The position numbers and the translations under genes are program-made. From Dipteris shenzhenensis (lineage: Eukaryota; Polypodiophyta; Polypodiopsida; Gleicheniales), in the NCBI GenBank assembly GCA_047967505.1, contig CM106540.1: a stretch of 64,000 nt of DNA; one strand, given 5' to 3'. Each line of letters opens with the position of its first letter. The stretch's first letter is position 1. The notes beneath the pieces are model-generated. The model was not told the origin of the DNA, made no database searches, and saw only the letters and a list, made by a program, of their open reading frames with translations. Positions 34,696 to 47,700 of this stretch are shown piece after piece.

Positions 34696-36320
34696 TCTTT
34701 AATGGCCCTTTATAAAATTACTCCCTTTAGTATACAATTTCTCTCTATAAAAGTATTATTTGTGTATAAAATCACTCTCTTTCTAGATTAATGTAACATA
34801 TTTCTTTTGTTACTATTCCTTGCTTCTTATTTTTCTCTTGTTAATTAGCACATCTCTTGTTTCTTTTTTTGTGCATTAGATTTAGTCATTTATTCTTTAA
34901 AAGTGTATCAGGTGGTTATTCTTTGTTAATGTTTGTTGGCTAACCTTTTGTTTCCCCTTCCTTATTTTTTCCTTAGTTTTCTCAAGTGTCTCCATCTAAT
35001 TTTTCCTTTCATTTTTCCCATCTTCATTTTCCTTAATTTTAATTAATTCCCTAACTCCTTACTTAATTCTCCCCCTTAATTTTCCCTTAATTTCCTTTCA
35101 TTATTCTGTATAGTCGATTGCCTTAATTTATTTGGTCCTTTACTTAAGGTGTGGAATACCCCCTTTGATAAAGTTTCATAAAACTTTAAACAAATGATAT
35201 TTACTTCTAGCTTAAGGGTCCCCCTTGGAGTTTTTATTCACATAAGAGGGTAGTTTATTCTGTGGTTGTATCAATTGTTGGTTTTTACTAAGGGGTGTGG
35301 ACTTTACCCCTTAAGATTTCTCACATAGTGGTTGTGGACTAACCCCCGTCCTTTTTGGATTCATAACACAAAGACAAGCTATATTCATGGCTTGTGACAT
35401 GATATCTCTAAAGTTTTTTTAAGAACCCATGTCCTTTTACTTTAGAATCTAGATGGATGCCTAGTTCTTAGTTAAAGAAATAACAAACCGATGAATATAT
35501 TCATTACCTATCTAGCCAAATGAACCTATGATGTTCTAACACTTAGTTTTAGAAGGAAGGTAAGTGGACATTTACCTTGGTAGCCTGCACTACCTGATGG
35601 ACTTGACACTTTTTAACCAAGATTGTGTTTTTCTTTAAACTCAATATTAGCAAAAAATCTCAATTGTGTTGAAATTTTTTGCAAACTCTATATTAAGAAA
35701 AACTTTCAATTTTTTTATAATTTTGTCAAAATTTTCAGTTTAGTTGTCTCAATTTTTTCCCTGACTCTTATATTTAACTTTGATCTTGTCTTTAGGTATG
35801 CAATGTATTCTCTCTTGCTTCAGAGGCCTTGACTTTCATAAAAAGATTTTGGATTTTGATAATACTTACTTTACCACTTAATAAACACTTTTCATTACCT
35901 TTATGAAACCTTTTGTTGGAAACTATGAGACTCATACCTTTTGGAAAAAAGATAAACTACCTTGTCCTAATGTCTCTTTCATCTATGCTGCAAGTAATAG
36001 TCCCAAAAATATTGCTTAAACTTTTGTTTCACAAGTACTACCTATTATTCATAATGCTTCACACTATTCATGGGCTTATATTGATTTGGTTAGACTAGTT
36101 GGCTTGTTGAGAATAAAAATTGATTCAATCACCAAAAATATCCTTTAGTTTTTGAAAAAGAACACATTCCTCACATTACAATTTGATGTAATTCTCTTAT
36201 TAATCTCTTTGGTAGGGGGTAAGTTTCACATGGCAGGCTTACCCCCTCACCATGTGGTCTTAGACTTTGGGATGGGGGTGATCCCCACACACACACACAC
36301 TTCCCTATCAGATCAACAAG
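34696..36320. other. AT-rich stretch, nothing recognised
   Basis: T-rich with short frames only and a short (CA)n at 36289-36302. Confidence 0.5.
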
Positions 36321-36500
36321 CGTACTTATGAATTTAACTGCAAATGGACAGTTTTCCCAATAATTGATATTATACCTTATATAAGGGTCTTGGTACAGGA
36401 TTTAACATGCATCCATTTTGAAGCGATATGCATACTTATGGATTTAAGAAAATGAATGGATGATTTACCCCATATGCAATCATATACCTTATATAAAGAT
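36321..36500 (+). repeat. ~109-bp degenerate tandem duplication
   Basis: Copies start GCGTACTTATGAATTTAA (about 36321) and GCATACTTATGGATTTAA (about 36430), and both end near ATACCTTATATAA. Confidence 0.6.
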
Positions 36501-37489
36501 TCCATTCGAGAGTCAATGGTGGGGCATGGATTGATTTATCACATAGCTGAGTTTAAATAAAGTGGGAACATGGAATTAACCTTATGATGGACTTAAGGCT
36601 TATGGGATGCCTAAGGATACATGGGTAAGGATATTATGATGAACTAGGAAGCCCAAATTGCCCTTACAGTATGCCTAAGGCGTATGATATGGAAAAAGGG
36701 GCCCATAACCCCTAGGGGGCATTTTAGAAATGAAAATGAAAATATATTTTTTAAGGAATCAATTTCGAAGAGCATTAATATCCTTTTAGAACCACATTGA
36801 TTTTAGGATTGGACTTGAATGAGGGGAGGAATCTCCACGAAATCTAACAAGAGGACATGTGGCCACATAATGGACCACATCATCGAGCCCCTCACCAGCA
36901 CGACGAGATGTGGATGGTATTGGGAAGGAGGAATGCACGAGTGAAGGTGAATTTAATTAGGAGGGAATGGACATGTGTCCAGATGGAGCACACTTTACAT
37001 GCATACACATGTCCACTGGGAGAAATTAATGCTCCCACTTCCCACCTTGGATGACTAAATGCAATATTGGTCTTCGACCCTCGCACCCTAGCCACACGGA
37101 TTTGAGAACCTATTCCCACACCAGGTGTGAAAATGATAGGCGGGCCACCAGTGTCCAATGCAACCCTTGGTACACAAGTTGGACACTACTCTGCTTGCCA
37201 TTTACACGCGGATGGGTGCACGATGAAGTGGAAACATGCCTTGAGGCACCTCAAAGTGACAACACTATGAATCCATAGAGAAACAAACTACAAACTACAC
37301 TAGATAGCCCTCGTTATTCATGCCAATGATCATTCATTCAATAGGATGGAGCCTTCCCAACACCCTCTTCCTATTCTCAATAGTTCATTTGTCTTCCCTG
37401 TGAGGTTTCACGGGGCCAACGTAGTGTGGATTCACCTCTTTGAACACTGCATGCATAGATGGTAGCCGGGTATGAGTTGGTGTGTTGTT

Positions 37490-38080
37490 TCCATGAATGT
37501 TGAGTGCTCAATAGAGCATGGGGATGCGACAAAACACACATGATGTGGGATTTCTCGACATGTTTAATGCCTACTTGAAATGGAATAAGGGTCTGGTGGG
37601 AGCAATGGATACCTCGCATATGGACCCTCTTGCACGATGTCATGCCTTCTCACTAGTTTCTGTTGACATAGGTGAATTCGGGGCTGCATTTTGATTTTTC
37701 ACTCCCTTCCCTTTGAAATGCGGCCTCAAACATGCATGGAGGCTGAGTGCTCAGTATAGCACAAGGAGGCATCGCACAGAACACACTATTGTTTCTACTC
37801 ATCTTTGATAGCTCGTCCTTGGTGGAAGAAAAAGGTTTTTCGAGCCCATTGGAGACAAGATAAGAGTTGTAGGGAGGGCAATGATGCCTCCGTTATCCAA
37901 CCCCCCTTTCTTTCTTGATTTCTCTTCTCTTGTCCTCGTGTATTGCACTTACGATATTGTTTGAGAGGACATTGAATGGGGGATGCATGTCCCATCGCCC
38001 TGGAATCACAACTTCAACTTGTGCATGCAGGTTGAGTGCTCAATATAACACAAGGAAGTGACAAACAAAAGCTCATGTCA
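37490..38080 (+). repeat. Three spaced copies of a TGAGTGCTCA-centred segment
   Basis: Near 37493, 37733 and 38024 the sequence reads CATGnAnGnTGAGTGCTCA, then ATAnnnCA and GGnnnnGnGAC. TGAGTGCTCA is close to a palindrome. Units are 240-290 bp apart and strongly diverged. Confidence 0.55.
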
Positions 38081-38615
38081 TACTCTAAGTTGAGGATCAA
38101 CATAATGCAACGTCATAAGTTGCTTCGCTTACCTTGGTGTGAAATCTTGGATGAAGGTTCTCTACAAGATGCCCTTGAGCTATCCTAGCCTGTTTATTAC
38201 CCATACGAAGCTTCATGCCTACAAACACAGGTTCGCCTATGTGTGTGATTGCTCTTGTGCTTAGAGTCGCATAAATTAGAACCCCCATTTGGTTATCGTA
38301 TCAAGCACTCTATGAGTCCCAAGTGGGGGTTGAAAGGAAAAATAAACTCGACCTTGATCTTCTCTTGGCATGCCTGCTTCATGTACCGCCTCCTTGCAAG
38401 AAATCCTTGTAGAGCCGGCCCCTTGGATTTTCCTTATGTTTGTAGCTAAGACATACTTTACAGGCAAGTAATACATGATCATGTGCAGCCTCAAAATGAA
38501 AAAAGAAAGTGAGAGATAGATTTCGCAGACATCTAGGATGATTAGGAAATTAGAGAAATGTGTTGATGAACTCTAGGAACAGATTTAGCACCCATTCCAT
38601 TCCTCTAAGTAGTAG

Positions 38616-38616
<1 letters not shown>

Positions 38617-38654
<38 letters not shown>
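38617..38654 (+). repeat. (TA)n microsatellite
   Basis: About 18 TA units. Confidence 0.95.
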
Positions 38655-38662
<8 letters not shown>

Positions 38663-38889
38663 TCATTTTTTGTAATGATTCTCTTATTTATCTAGCTTTT
38701 AGCTACACATAGCCCAAGAAGGATGGCATGCTATAAGTCTTGGTTTACAAGTTTTTCCACATTCTGGCATCATTACTTGTAGAGATAATGTCAAACAGGG
38801 ATTTATAAGGTTATTCAGCATTGAAAAACTCAAACACCACTTATGTGATTGTCCTAAACCAACATGGTTGAATAAACATTAGTTGTTGA

Positions 38890-39225
38890 CCGGCCCGATG
38901 GTTGGAATTACTATATTTCTTAATACTTAAATTAGTTAAATTTAATTTTTTACTATTCGATTCATATACCATTTAATTTCTAGACTGGAATGTCTTGGAC
39001 TTAATGTGATTAAACCAGCCTGGTGCTGGTTCAAGGTGATTGAAATTGTGACTGTGTCCTAAACCAACCCGATGGTTGAAATTGTGACTGTCATAAACCA
39101 GCTCGATGGTTAAAATTGTAACAGTCCTAAACCAGCGCGGTGGTTGAAATTATTTCATTTTGCTATTAGCTTGATTATTAGATTCACCATATGTTTGTAT
39201 TAAACCAGCCCAAGGGTTGAAAATG
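38890..39225 (+). repeat. Minisatellite of AAACCAGCCCGATGGTTGAA units
   Basis: Six imperfect units at about 38890, 39011, 39061, 39095, 39128 and 39201, the middle ones 33-37 bp apart. They are often followed by ATTGTGACTGT. Confidence 0.75.
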
Positions 39226-39229
39226 TTTT

Positions 39230-42200
39230 GTTTGATTAGTTTAAATAGAACGCGTTTTTTGACGTATTGTGTTTTATTTCGTTTTCCTCATAGTAGTACA
39301 AAAAGGGAGCTCAGTGTATTGTTGTTCCCACATGTTGGGTCAACAAACGGAGCCATTTCTCAAGTTTATGGATTAGAATCCTGATATTTCAATTGGGCAA
39401 AGAAGGCTTGAGCATTGTAAGCCCTAGTACATCAAGACACTCAAAGACAAGAATGTTTGTTGTTGCAAAACACACATAGACTTTGACCTAGCCCGACAAG
39501 CTATGAATGACTTGAGATCTAATCGTTGCTCCATGGGGATCTATGCCCATGTCTCCCCCACCTAGATCCTCATTATGTGTTGCAAGGGAGACTAGGTTTG
39601 GTAGCCTAAGGTCTTTGTAGGAGCCAGTGGTTTGTTCAAAGGAAGACCATGAGTGGCACTGCATTGAATGCATTCGTGGCTTATGCAAGCATTATAGGCA
39701 ATTTCATGTCTGTCCAAATGAAATGAGTCTTTGGGAGACTTACATGGAACATAAATCATCCTAATAAAAAGAGTCATTGACAAAATCCACATGACCATTG
39801 TTGTAGCAAATAATTCATGCTATGAATGTAAGATCTAGATAAGCAGTATAAGACACTCGAGTGTTTTAAATTAGGATGTAAGATAAGGTGATATATGCAA
39901 TCCCAATAACCTTATGCATGGTGCCTTGCTTAGATTCATCTCAGAGGTAGCCTCTTGCTAGCAATGTTGCTACGAACAAAGTTTAGCTTCTAAAAGTGGG
40001 TTCTCCTTTCTCAACGTTTTGAAATTCAAGTGAGATAGCACAAGCAACTCTAATTCTTAAAAGCACAGACAAGTAGTGTATTAAATTAGTAGTAATCTCT
40101 TCTCCCTCTAAGCCAATTAAATGAAGACTTGATGTTCTTTTAGACTTTGTTATAAAAATGCTAAAACAAGATGAAGGAAAAGGGCATCAAGCTTGGAAGG
40201 TCAATATTCAATTCTTACAAACGAAAAGTTACAAGTTTATCACATGGACTCATCTACCTTAACCTTTAAAACATCTCTACCTCTTGCCACAAAGGAGTGT
40301 TAACTTTCTTCTCAATTTGCTTGTGCACAATGCTCTCCACTCATGAAATTTTGTAAGGTTATCCATCGTTGAATTAGCCTATTGAATTGTAGAACTTTCA
40401 ACTTCATTCAATTTTAGTTCAAAGGTATATCACACTTTTGAGCAAATTCACTTTCAATGCAATTTAATATTTCAAAGGCACACATTGACCCAAAGTTGCA
40501 CGTTATGATCGAGAATGCATGAGCAAACAAAGAGATCAAAGTCAAGCAATCAAGGATACGAAAATAAAGTTATGGAAAGAACAACAATGTAAATTTAAGA
40601 AGACAAAACTAATAATAATGACAATCAACAAAATCACAATGAGGAGATGTTTTTTGTCAATTTACAACATTGAAAATATCGATAAAGATTATTAAAAGTA
40701 AATCTAAAAGAACATGCTATTACATATTCTTCATACTATCAAGGTCCTCTTAAGGATAGAACAAAAGAAGAATGTTAATGGTCATGTTAATAAGACATAA
40801 AGAACTCATTGTCGACTAGTCAGATAACTAATAACAACAAAGACAATGAGTGCGAAAGAGAAAGGTGATTCCCAGATTCAAGGAGGGGCATTAATGAAGA
40901 GGAGGGAGTGATTGACATAATGCATGCTCTATAGTTCAATGTTAAGGCTAGCCCATATGAGAGTGAAGGTGGTGATTTTCAACTCCCTCTTACCTAGGAA
41001 GCTTGATCCCTTTGGAGGGATGAATATGTAATATACCTTTGTAAGACTAGAATATGTCCAATCATACAAATTTAGACTTTTTGTTGTTCTAAAGACCAAA
41101 AGATTTTTAGTTTGCACCCACGTAAGATAAATCAATGTAGTTGAACAGCTGATCACTCTTGGACGAGAATTCAAAGAATTTGCATGTCCGCTAAGTTGAT
41201 AGAAAAATATACCTTTGTAAGACTAGAATATGTCCAATCATACAAATTAATATGAGTATATAACCATGAAAGTAAATTAATATCAATTTCACAACCAAAA
41301 TAAATAGTTCTTGATTAAAAAGATTAAAGATGCTTTAGAAATGCTAGCTGCTGGGCCAAAACAAATGTGGGTTAAAGATGAGCTAGTATGTGCCCTTAAT
41401 ATGAGTGAGGAACTTCAGCACCCACCCAAAAAAAAAATCGCTAGCCAACTTTAGTGATAGGCCCACCGATCTAAGAGGAAGCTGAAGACACCACAGTACA
41501 AGTTGGTAAGATGTCTCCAATTAGAGGCCTAAAAGGCTATGCTAGATTTGTGAGAGCAGAGAATTCATCCAAGGTCACTCACAATCATGAACCAGCTGGC
41601 ATATAACTGTTAATTTTCCTATTAAAGTGGTCATCTAACTCCCTTGAATTTAACTTTTAACCTCTAAATTTCAGTTTTGACTTCAATTACAGTCATTTCC
41701 ATGGTACACTTCCAAGAGCCAGGAGTGAGAGGTCGAGAGCAAGGGCAACAAATAGCCCCCAAAATTTTCAGAAAACGAAGAAAACTTCAGCAGGACAACA
41801 AAACATGGGAATGGGGCCAGAGGAAAGAATTGGGGGGTAAGCAAAAGGAGCAGGCATGGCAGTGGCTTAGCCTGTTCAAAAGAAACAAGATACCAGCAAA
41901 ACGTGGATAAAGGAAAGCAATCATTGAGATAGGCATAAAGGGGAAGGATGAAAAGGGCTGAACACTGGCCAGCCAGCTCATGAAAGAGAAATGCATGAGG
42001 AGAATATAGGAGAGGGAGGGGGGGGCATGAACAGACATTAAAGAGGGTTTACCTCTGAATTTTAAGGCTTATAATAGTACCCATTGTTCCCGTCAAGGTA
42101 TCTTCCATGCCTGTTTAGGCCAACATAATTTCTAACAAGGTGGGAAAGTTTACTTGGCTGCAAGGCAGAGACGTGCAGTCTTCAGAACAAGGACAAGCCT

Positions 42201-42386
42201 TCACCATAGCTTGCCCAAATCCCCAAGCACACCTAGCCCACGGTAACAATCAAAATCCTTCTTCTTACCTTTAAAATCAATTGACTGTATCACATGGCTT
42301 CATAGCCTTCAGCCAATGCAGCCAGGAAGCTGTAATCTTCTCACAATTTAGATAGGCTCCCTTGCAATTTTCTGCGAGTCTCCTTT
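39230..42386. other. Intergenic flank between the repeat field and PBB
   Basis: No gene is recognised. The two dispersed motifs (41.03 and 41.21 kb) lie here. The 3' UTR of PBB must begin at 42386 and run leftwards; its end is not identified. Confidence 0.4.
41032..41250 (+). repeat. Dispersed ~40-nt motif, cluster 3 (two copies flanking ~135 bp)
   Basis: Copies at 41032-41073 and 41208-41250 share ATACCTTTGTAAGACTAG, GAATATGTCC and AATCATACAAATT. They are more like each other than the other clusters (TTTG for TTCA, ATGTCC for ATATCC). Confidence 0.85.
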
Positions 42387-42460
42387 CTACTCTTCCATTG
42401 CCTCCCCTTCCAGAACTGTCACCTGTTCTCGTAATGGGATCACCTTAGTTGAAAGCACAG
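42387..42460 (-). CDS. PBB: PBB exon 8
   Basis: Acceptor TCCTTACAG|CTGTG completes Ala. Encodes [18 protein letters not shown] to EAMEE and TAG at 42387. The family C-terminal arm, which wraps around beta-3, also ends in EGMEE-like residues. Confidence 0.9.
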
Positions 42461-44667
42461 CTGTAAGGACACAAAACAGGCCAATTCAGCACATTCTTAA
42501 GATGAAATGTAGAGCTTTCCACACCCTAAGGTAAAGTGTATTAAAATTATGATGTGAAGCATCAAAATTATCGTGTGATTACTTTTTTCAACCTAACCTA
42601 TGTCACAATTAATCGCAACAGATGAGTTCCCTTTTAACTTTGACCTATGTTCTTCCTTAAACTCCCCTCACAAAGAGGCAGCATGCACCTGTATGTCCCT
42701 TAGCAAACTGGTAACCTCTCTTACTGACATAGCTGCGAGGATTGGGCTGCTTGTAATTTCTCAGAAATTCCACCCCTCCCTGCACATTTAATTTCAGGAC
42801 AAAACAAGGAAATTGAGGCTGTCAGCTGACTTAACTTATTCTGAATTGCTTGTTTGAATCAAAGTCAAGTTGTCCTGGAGTAAAAAACACGCTCCACAAC
42901 AGTATATTTTTGCAAAAAACAAAGCAGCAAGCGAAAAGGATTGAGACTCACTTTTGTAATAATGCATAAATCCACATTGCTTCCACTGCCCAAATCATTG
43001 AAAATGCCAGAACAGATGGCTGCTGCAACCAGATCCATTCCTTCTTCTCTCTGTATTATAAACAAAAAAAGACTCCCTTTAACAGGCTTCATATAGCCAG
43101 ATATACAGGACTGAAACTCCAATTGCACATTTATGCGGGCTGGTACTTGTATGATTAAATTTTAAAAATTGTTTTTTTATGTAAACTAACAATAAAAAGT
43201 GATTTGAGAGAGAAAAAAAACAAGGGAAGACAGGAGTTTACATGAGGCCAGAAACAAAGCTAAACTAAAAGAGAAGAATAAAATAAAAGCAAAGCAATGT
43301 GTATGTTCTCATCTATACCCAAGCCTTAGCTGTCATCTGCATATTGAAAGATTCCACACTACTAGGACCATTGCCCAATTGAAAGTCTTTATAATTCACA
43401 AGGCTCTTTCATTGCTTTAGTCGAAAACACACATTAATTACTCTTCAAGGGTTGGAAAGAATGAAATGAAAGAGAAAGGGGAAAAGAAGAGGATTCGTAA
43501 ATGGTTTCAAAAGACTGAAGTGGTCTACTCTATGAGACATAAAAATACATCATGTTAAAACCCATGAGGCAGAGCCTAGCACTTTCCCATAATACAGATG
43601 AAATAAAGACACAATAATAGCCACAAGAAGGAGAGGGGAGACGAGAGTAGAGGGACAATATTCTAGTACCTATACTGTAGACACTAGTCACTACATAGTA
43701 CATTGACAAACAGTCTAGTATCTGATGAAAGAACTATTGGAAAACAGACCTACACTTGTTTATAGCATAACGCAGCTGATACAGCACATAGTTCTTGCAA
43801 TCACCAACTACGCACAAGAAGATAGAAAAACACTTGCAGATCTGGAAGAGAGAGATGTACAGCCCAAAAGATCTCATAAATAGATGTAGAATCACTACAA
43901 AAGGAGATCCCAATTTGTGCCTGCAGCAAACTCAGCTGAGGTAAGGCACACTAAGAGCCTTCTAAGCTGTTGATGAATGCATCATGGGGACACTAAGCTA
44001 TGGTAGGGTGGTAAATCCTCGGTCGACCATGAATGCATCATGGGGACACTAAGTTATGGTAGGGTGTTTTTGAACAATATTGGAGACTTGCTGCTCGTTT
44101 GAATGTATTGGTCCATATTGTGGATGGCGAGTACATGGCTACCGAGTGTAGCACGCACATGCAGTGACTTGGGTCGCATGGTGGTGTGGCTTCTAGGAGC
44201 TTGTGGTGGAAAATGAGGCAGCAGCAAATGGCGTCTACAAGAACACATGATGGCGAGGAGTTCAGTCCTTTTGTCCTAGCCCGCGCATCACGTGGAGTTC
44301 AGTCCTTTTGTCCTAGCCCGCGAGGCTTTGTCAATCTTCATCTATATGTTGTCATAGTCTAAGCAGCTACTGATTAGATTCGAATAGAGTGTCTTCTCTA
44401 TCATACGAGTCTTTGTATTGAATCTTTTCCTGTCTCTTGTATACCATATGCATGTTTCCACGTTCCTATAATGAAGGAAAAAAGTGGGTCAAGTTAGTGT
44501 GGGTTAGGATAATTAGTATTTGGGGTGTTTGGGCTAGGGAGGTTCTATGTAAGTATCATCCTCGACACTTTTGATGTGACATCTAATCCTATCTACTTCC
44601 CCTCCTTGCTACCTAAGCTCACTCCCTCTTGCACTTTGTCTCATAGGCCCGCGAGGCCTCTTGCAGA

Positions 44668-44703
<36 letters not shown>

Positions 44704-47700
44704 TCCTCCCCTTCTGCTCCCTTCTCTCTCTCTCTCTCTGTCTCTCTCTCTCTCTCTCCCCCCCCCCCTTCTGCTCCCTTCTTCCTCTCTCTCCCTCCCT
44801 TCTGCTATTCTATTCCCCTTCCTCTAAATCTTCCCCTACCCCCCTTTTCTACATTGGTATCAGAGCTCCAACCCTAGCACCATAGCTACCCCATTTCACC
44901 TTCATCCTGGGCCCTTCCACAACTATATGGCATCACCATAGCCAACACCAACACAATCTCGCGCAAAGGACCAGAGCATGCAGACAACAATTATATGCAA
45001 GACAACCTAGCAACCTGCACGCAGGATAAAGAGCCTCGGATCTGGCAATCTCCCTGTTTCCCTTTCACCTTCATTTCCGTATTCCAGCAGATAGCAGCGC
45101 AAATGACAGCCACGTATTTCAGCAAACATATCGGAAGGGCCTCTGGGTATTCTCGTTCTACTCATGATAGACGTGCATGGAAGTGAATGATGACCACCCC
45201 TGACCAGATACCGAACCGAGCATCGACCACTAGTAGGTATAAAGGTTTCAAGCGAGCCAAACAGCAAGCAATCAACGGATTGCTTACGCAGCCATTGAAC
45301 AGCGGGACGCAAAGATCGCCACGTCAAGCCTTTACACAAATTGACCAACGGGATTGCTCAAGCCGCCATCGAAGCTCTGCAAGAACACCGCGAGCAATAG
45401 GACCTCGTATGGCAAAGGAACGATTTGAGGCCACAGACGGCCACAGCTCATCTCTTGTCATTGATTTTCGGCACTCCTCCTGCACCGCCACTCACACGCA
45501 CACTTTTGATGTGACATCTAATCCTATCTAGTTCCCCTCCTCCTTCCTGCTACCTGCTGCCTACGCTCTCTCTCACTCTCTCTCTCTCTCTCTCTCCCCT
45601 TCTGTTCCCCTCTTCCTCTCTCTCTCCCTCCCCCTCTGCGATTCTATTCCCCTTCCTCTAAATCTGCCCCTACCCCCGTTCTACATTTCCAAAGAACGAC
45701 ATTCCCACATCTTGCATCTCCACCATGTTCAAAAGCTGAATGTCTAAGGTACAACAATCATCATAGATATCTCCACAATGTTGGAGGGTTGACAGGCAAT
45801 ATGAGAAAGGCTAGTTGTTGGATGATTTTCTGTAGCATCAGAAGTGCGAGCAGAGGCTGGATGAGTGGAGTCTGGAAAGGTGGCAGTCATATCACAAGCA
45901 ACATTTTGGGCAAAAGAAACCCAAAAGATGCAGCAATCCGCCAAACGAAAGTACAAATGAAGCACCTTTGGTATCTTCTTTTGACACAACCGCAAACTCC
46001 TCTCCCAAGTCAGCTCCAGTAATTGACCGGCATGCAAGATCTTAGACAGATTCCGCAAATTTTCCTTCAATATGTGCTTCTTGCCTAGTAGGGAGGCAAT
46101 TGTGTTCCTCTCTTCCTCTCTCTCCCTCCCCCTCTGCTATTCTATTCCCCTTCCTCTAAATCTGCCCCTACCCCCGTTTTCTACATTTCCAAAGAATGAC
46201 ATTCCCACAGCTTGCATCTCCACCATGTTCAAAAGCTGAATGTCTAAGGTACAACAATCATCATAGATATCTCCACAATGTTGGAGGGTTGACAGGCAAT
46301 ATGAGAAAGGCTAGTTGTTGGATGATTTTCTGTAGCATCAGAAGTGCGAGCAGAGGCTGGATGAGTGGAGTCTGGAAAGGTGGCAGTCCTATCACAAGCA
46401 ACATTTTGGGCAAAAGAAACCCAAAAGATGCAGCAATCCGCAAAACGAAAGTACAAATGCAGCACCTTTGGTATCTTCTTTTGACACAACCGCAAAATCC
46501 TCTCCCAAGTCGGCTCCAATAATTGACTGGCATGCAAGATCTTAGACAGATTCCCCAAATTTTCCTTCGATATGTGCTTCTTGCCTAGTAGGGAGGCATT
46601 TGTGTCAGCAAGTATAATTATTACACTAAGGGAATCCAAGGTAAGACGAATTAGACCCCTCTATTTGCCATTCTTTGTTCCCATCCATGACATAATACCC
46701 TTAGGGGGGTTTCACACCCAAGCACTAGGGCAGATGCCGATCTGTGAAACTCACCCGTGTCAATGAGAATGCGTGCCGGCTATTCCTTGCTTTCACATGT
46801 GTCTGGTTGTGTTGCTACGTCACAGACGGTTAGAAGAGAAAACTCAAGCACCTCATCATGCCGCCCAAAAAAATGTTGAGCAATTGAACTCGAGTGGTGT
46901 GAAAACGCTGATGGACGGGTGCCTCTTCTGGGCTGTTTGTGAAATCCCCCTTATAAGGTGAAAGGAGCGTTCCGAAATCTACAATTTTCTAAAATCAGCT
47001 TTTGCACCATAGTTGTAGGGACTCCCGCTAACATCGTGAATTTGAGGAGAAATAAGCATAGGATTTGCTTCTCCTCCTCTTTCGGGACCTTGCAACAACG
47101 AATGACACAAGCGAATGAAACCGCAAATGAAGTTGTTAATCTCAGAAAGGTTCTACCCTAGAAAATTTCCACTATTCTCAGAACTGCATCCTGAAAAAAC
47201 TGAGACCTTGATCTCGTCACCGTAGGAATGTCCTCTTAGTATGTCCCCGCTTTGATAGAAAATTCAAGAATCAATTAGTATTAGCATGTCAATGCTGATG
47301 GTCTCTAAAAATAAAAAGCTCTACATATCCACTCCTTCATAAAATATATTGCTGTTGATTTGCTAGTTTTAAAACAAAGCCAAATAAAAAGTCATCGCCA
47401 GATGTGCACATGGCTAACGATAGAGCTCCTAAAGGCTTAATCTCTACATTTGCACGGGTGGACATGGTTTAGTCATAGCCCAACCTCATCAAGATTTCTT
47501 TAAGAACTACTCTCAATTACAAGAAACCCATCCAATGCCACAAATACCATCAACTATTGTATTCTTACTGTCAAGTCCTCTTTGTATCTTGATTCAAACA
47601 TCGCCATGGCCGCTAAAGAGCCAGAACCCATGGTGGCAAAAGGTAAAGTGTCTGTGGACCCATGTGGGTAGACCTGCAGCAAAAAGACAAATAATAAGAG

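Larger units (their letters stand above)
44566..45685 (+). mobile_element. Short LTR retroelement (non-autonomous or truncated)
   Basis: A first LTR segment runs from CACTTTTGATGTGACATCTA at 44566 to CTACA at 44853, followed by a perfect primer-binding site. After 647 bp of internal sequence without RT or protease, a second, shorter copy of the same LTR segment runs 45501-45685 to the same CTACA end. The 5' border of the LTR could lie further left. The internal part is too small to encode enzymes, as in TRIM-like elements. It lies antisense in PBB intron 5. Confidence 0.65.
43051..47568 (-). other. PBB: PBB intron 5 (4,518 bp) with nested repeats
   Basis: Holds two short tandem duplications (43.97-44.07 kb, 44.26-44.33 kb), a small LTR element with primer site (44.57-45.69 kb) and a 500-bp tandem duplication (45.6-46.6 kb). 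43.05-43.95 kb and 46.6-47.57 kb hold nothing recognised. Confidence 0.85.

Noticed and set aside
44525-44885. Ser/Leu-rich ORFs in the CT tract
   Set aside because: They are pure translations of (CT)n within an LTR.
45744-46639. Pair of minus-strand ORFs (108 and 131 codons) as duplicated genes
   Set aside because: They arise from the 500-bp tandem duplication inside PBB intron 5. No domain is recognised and the plus strand is equally open in places.
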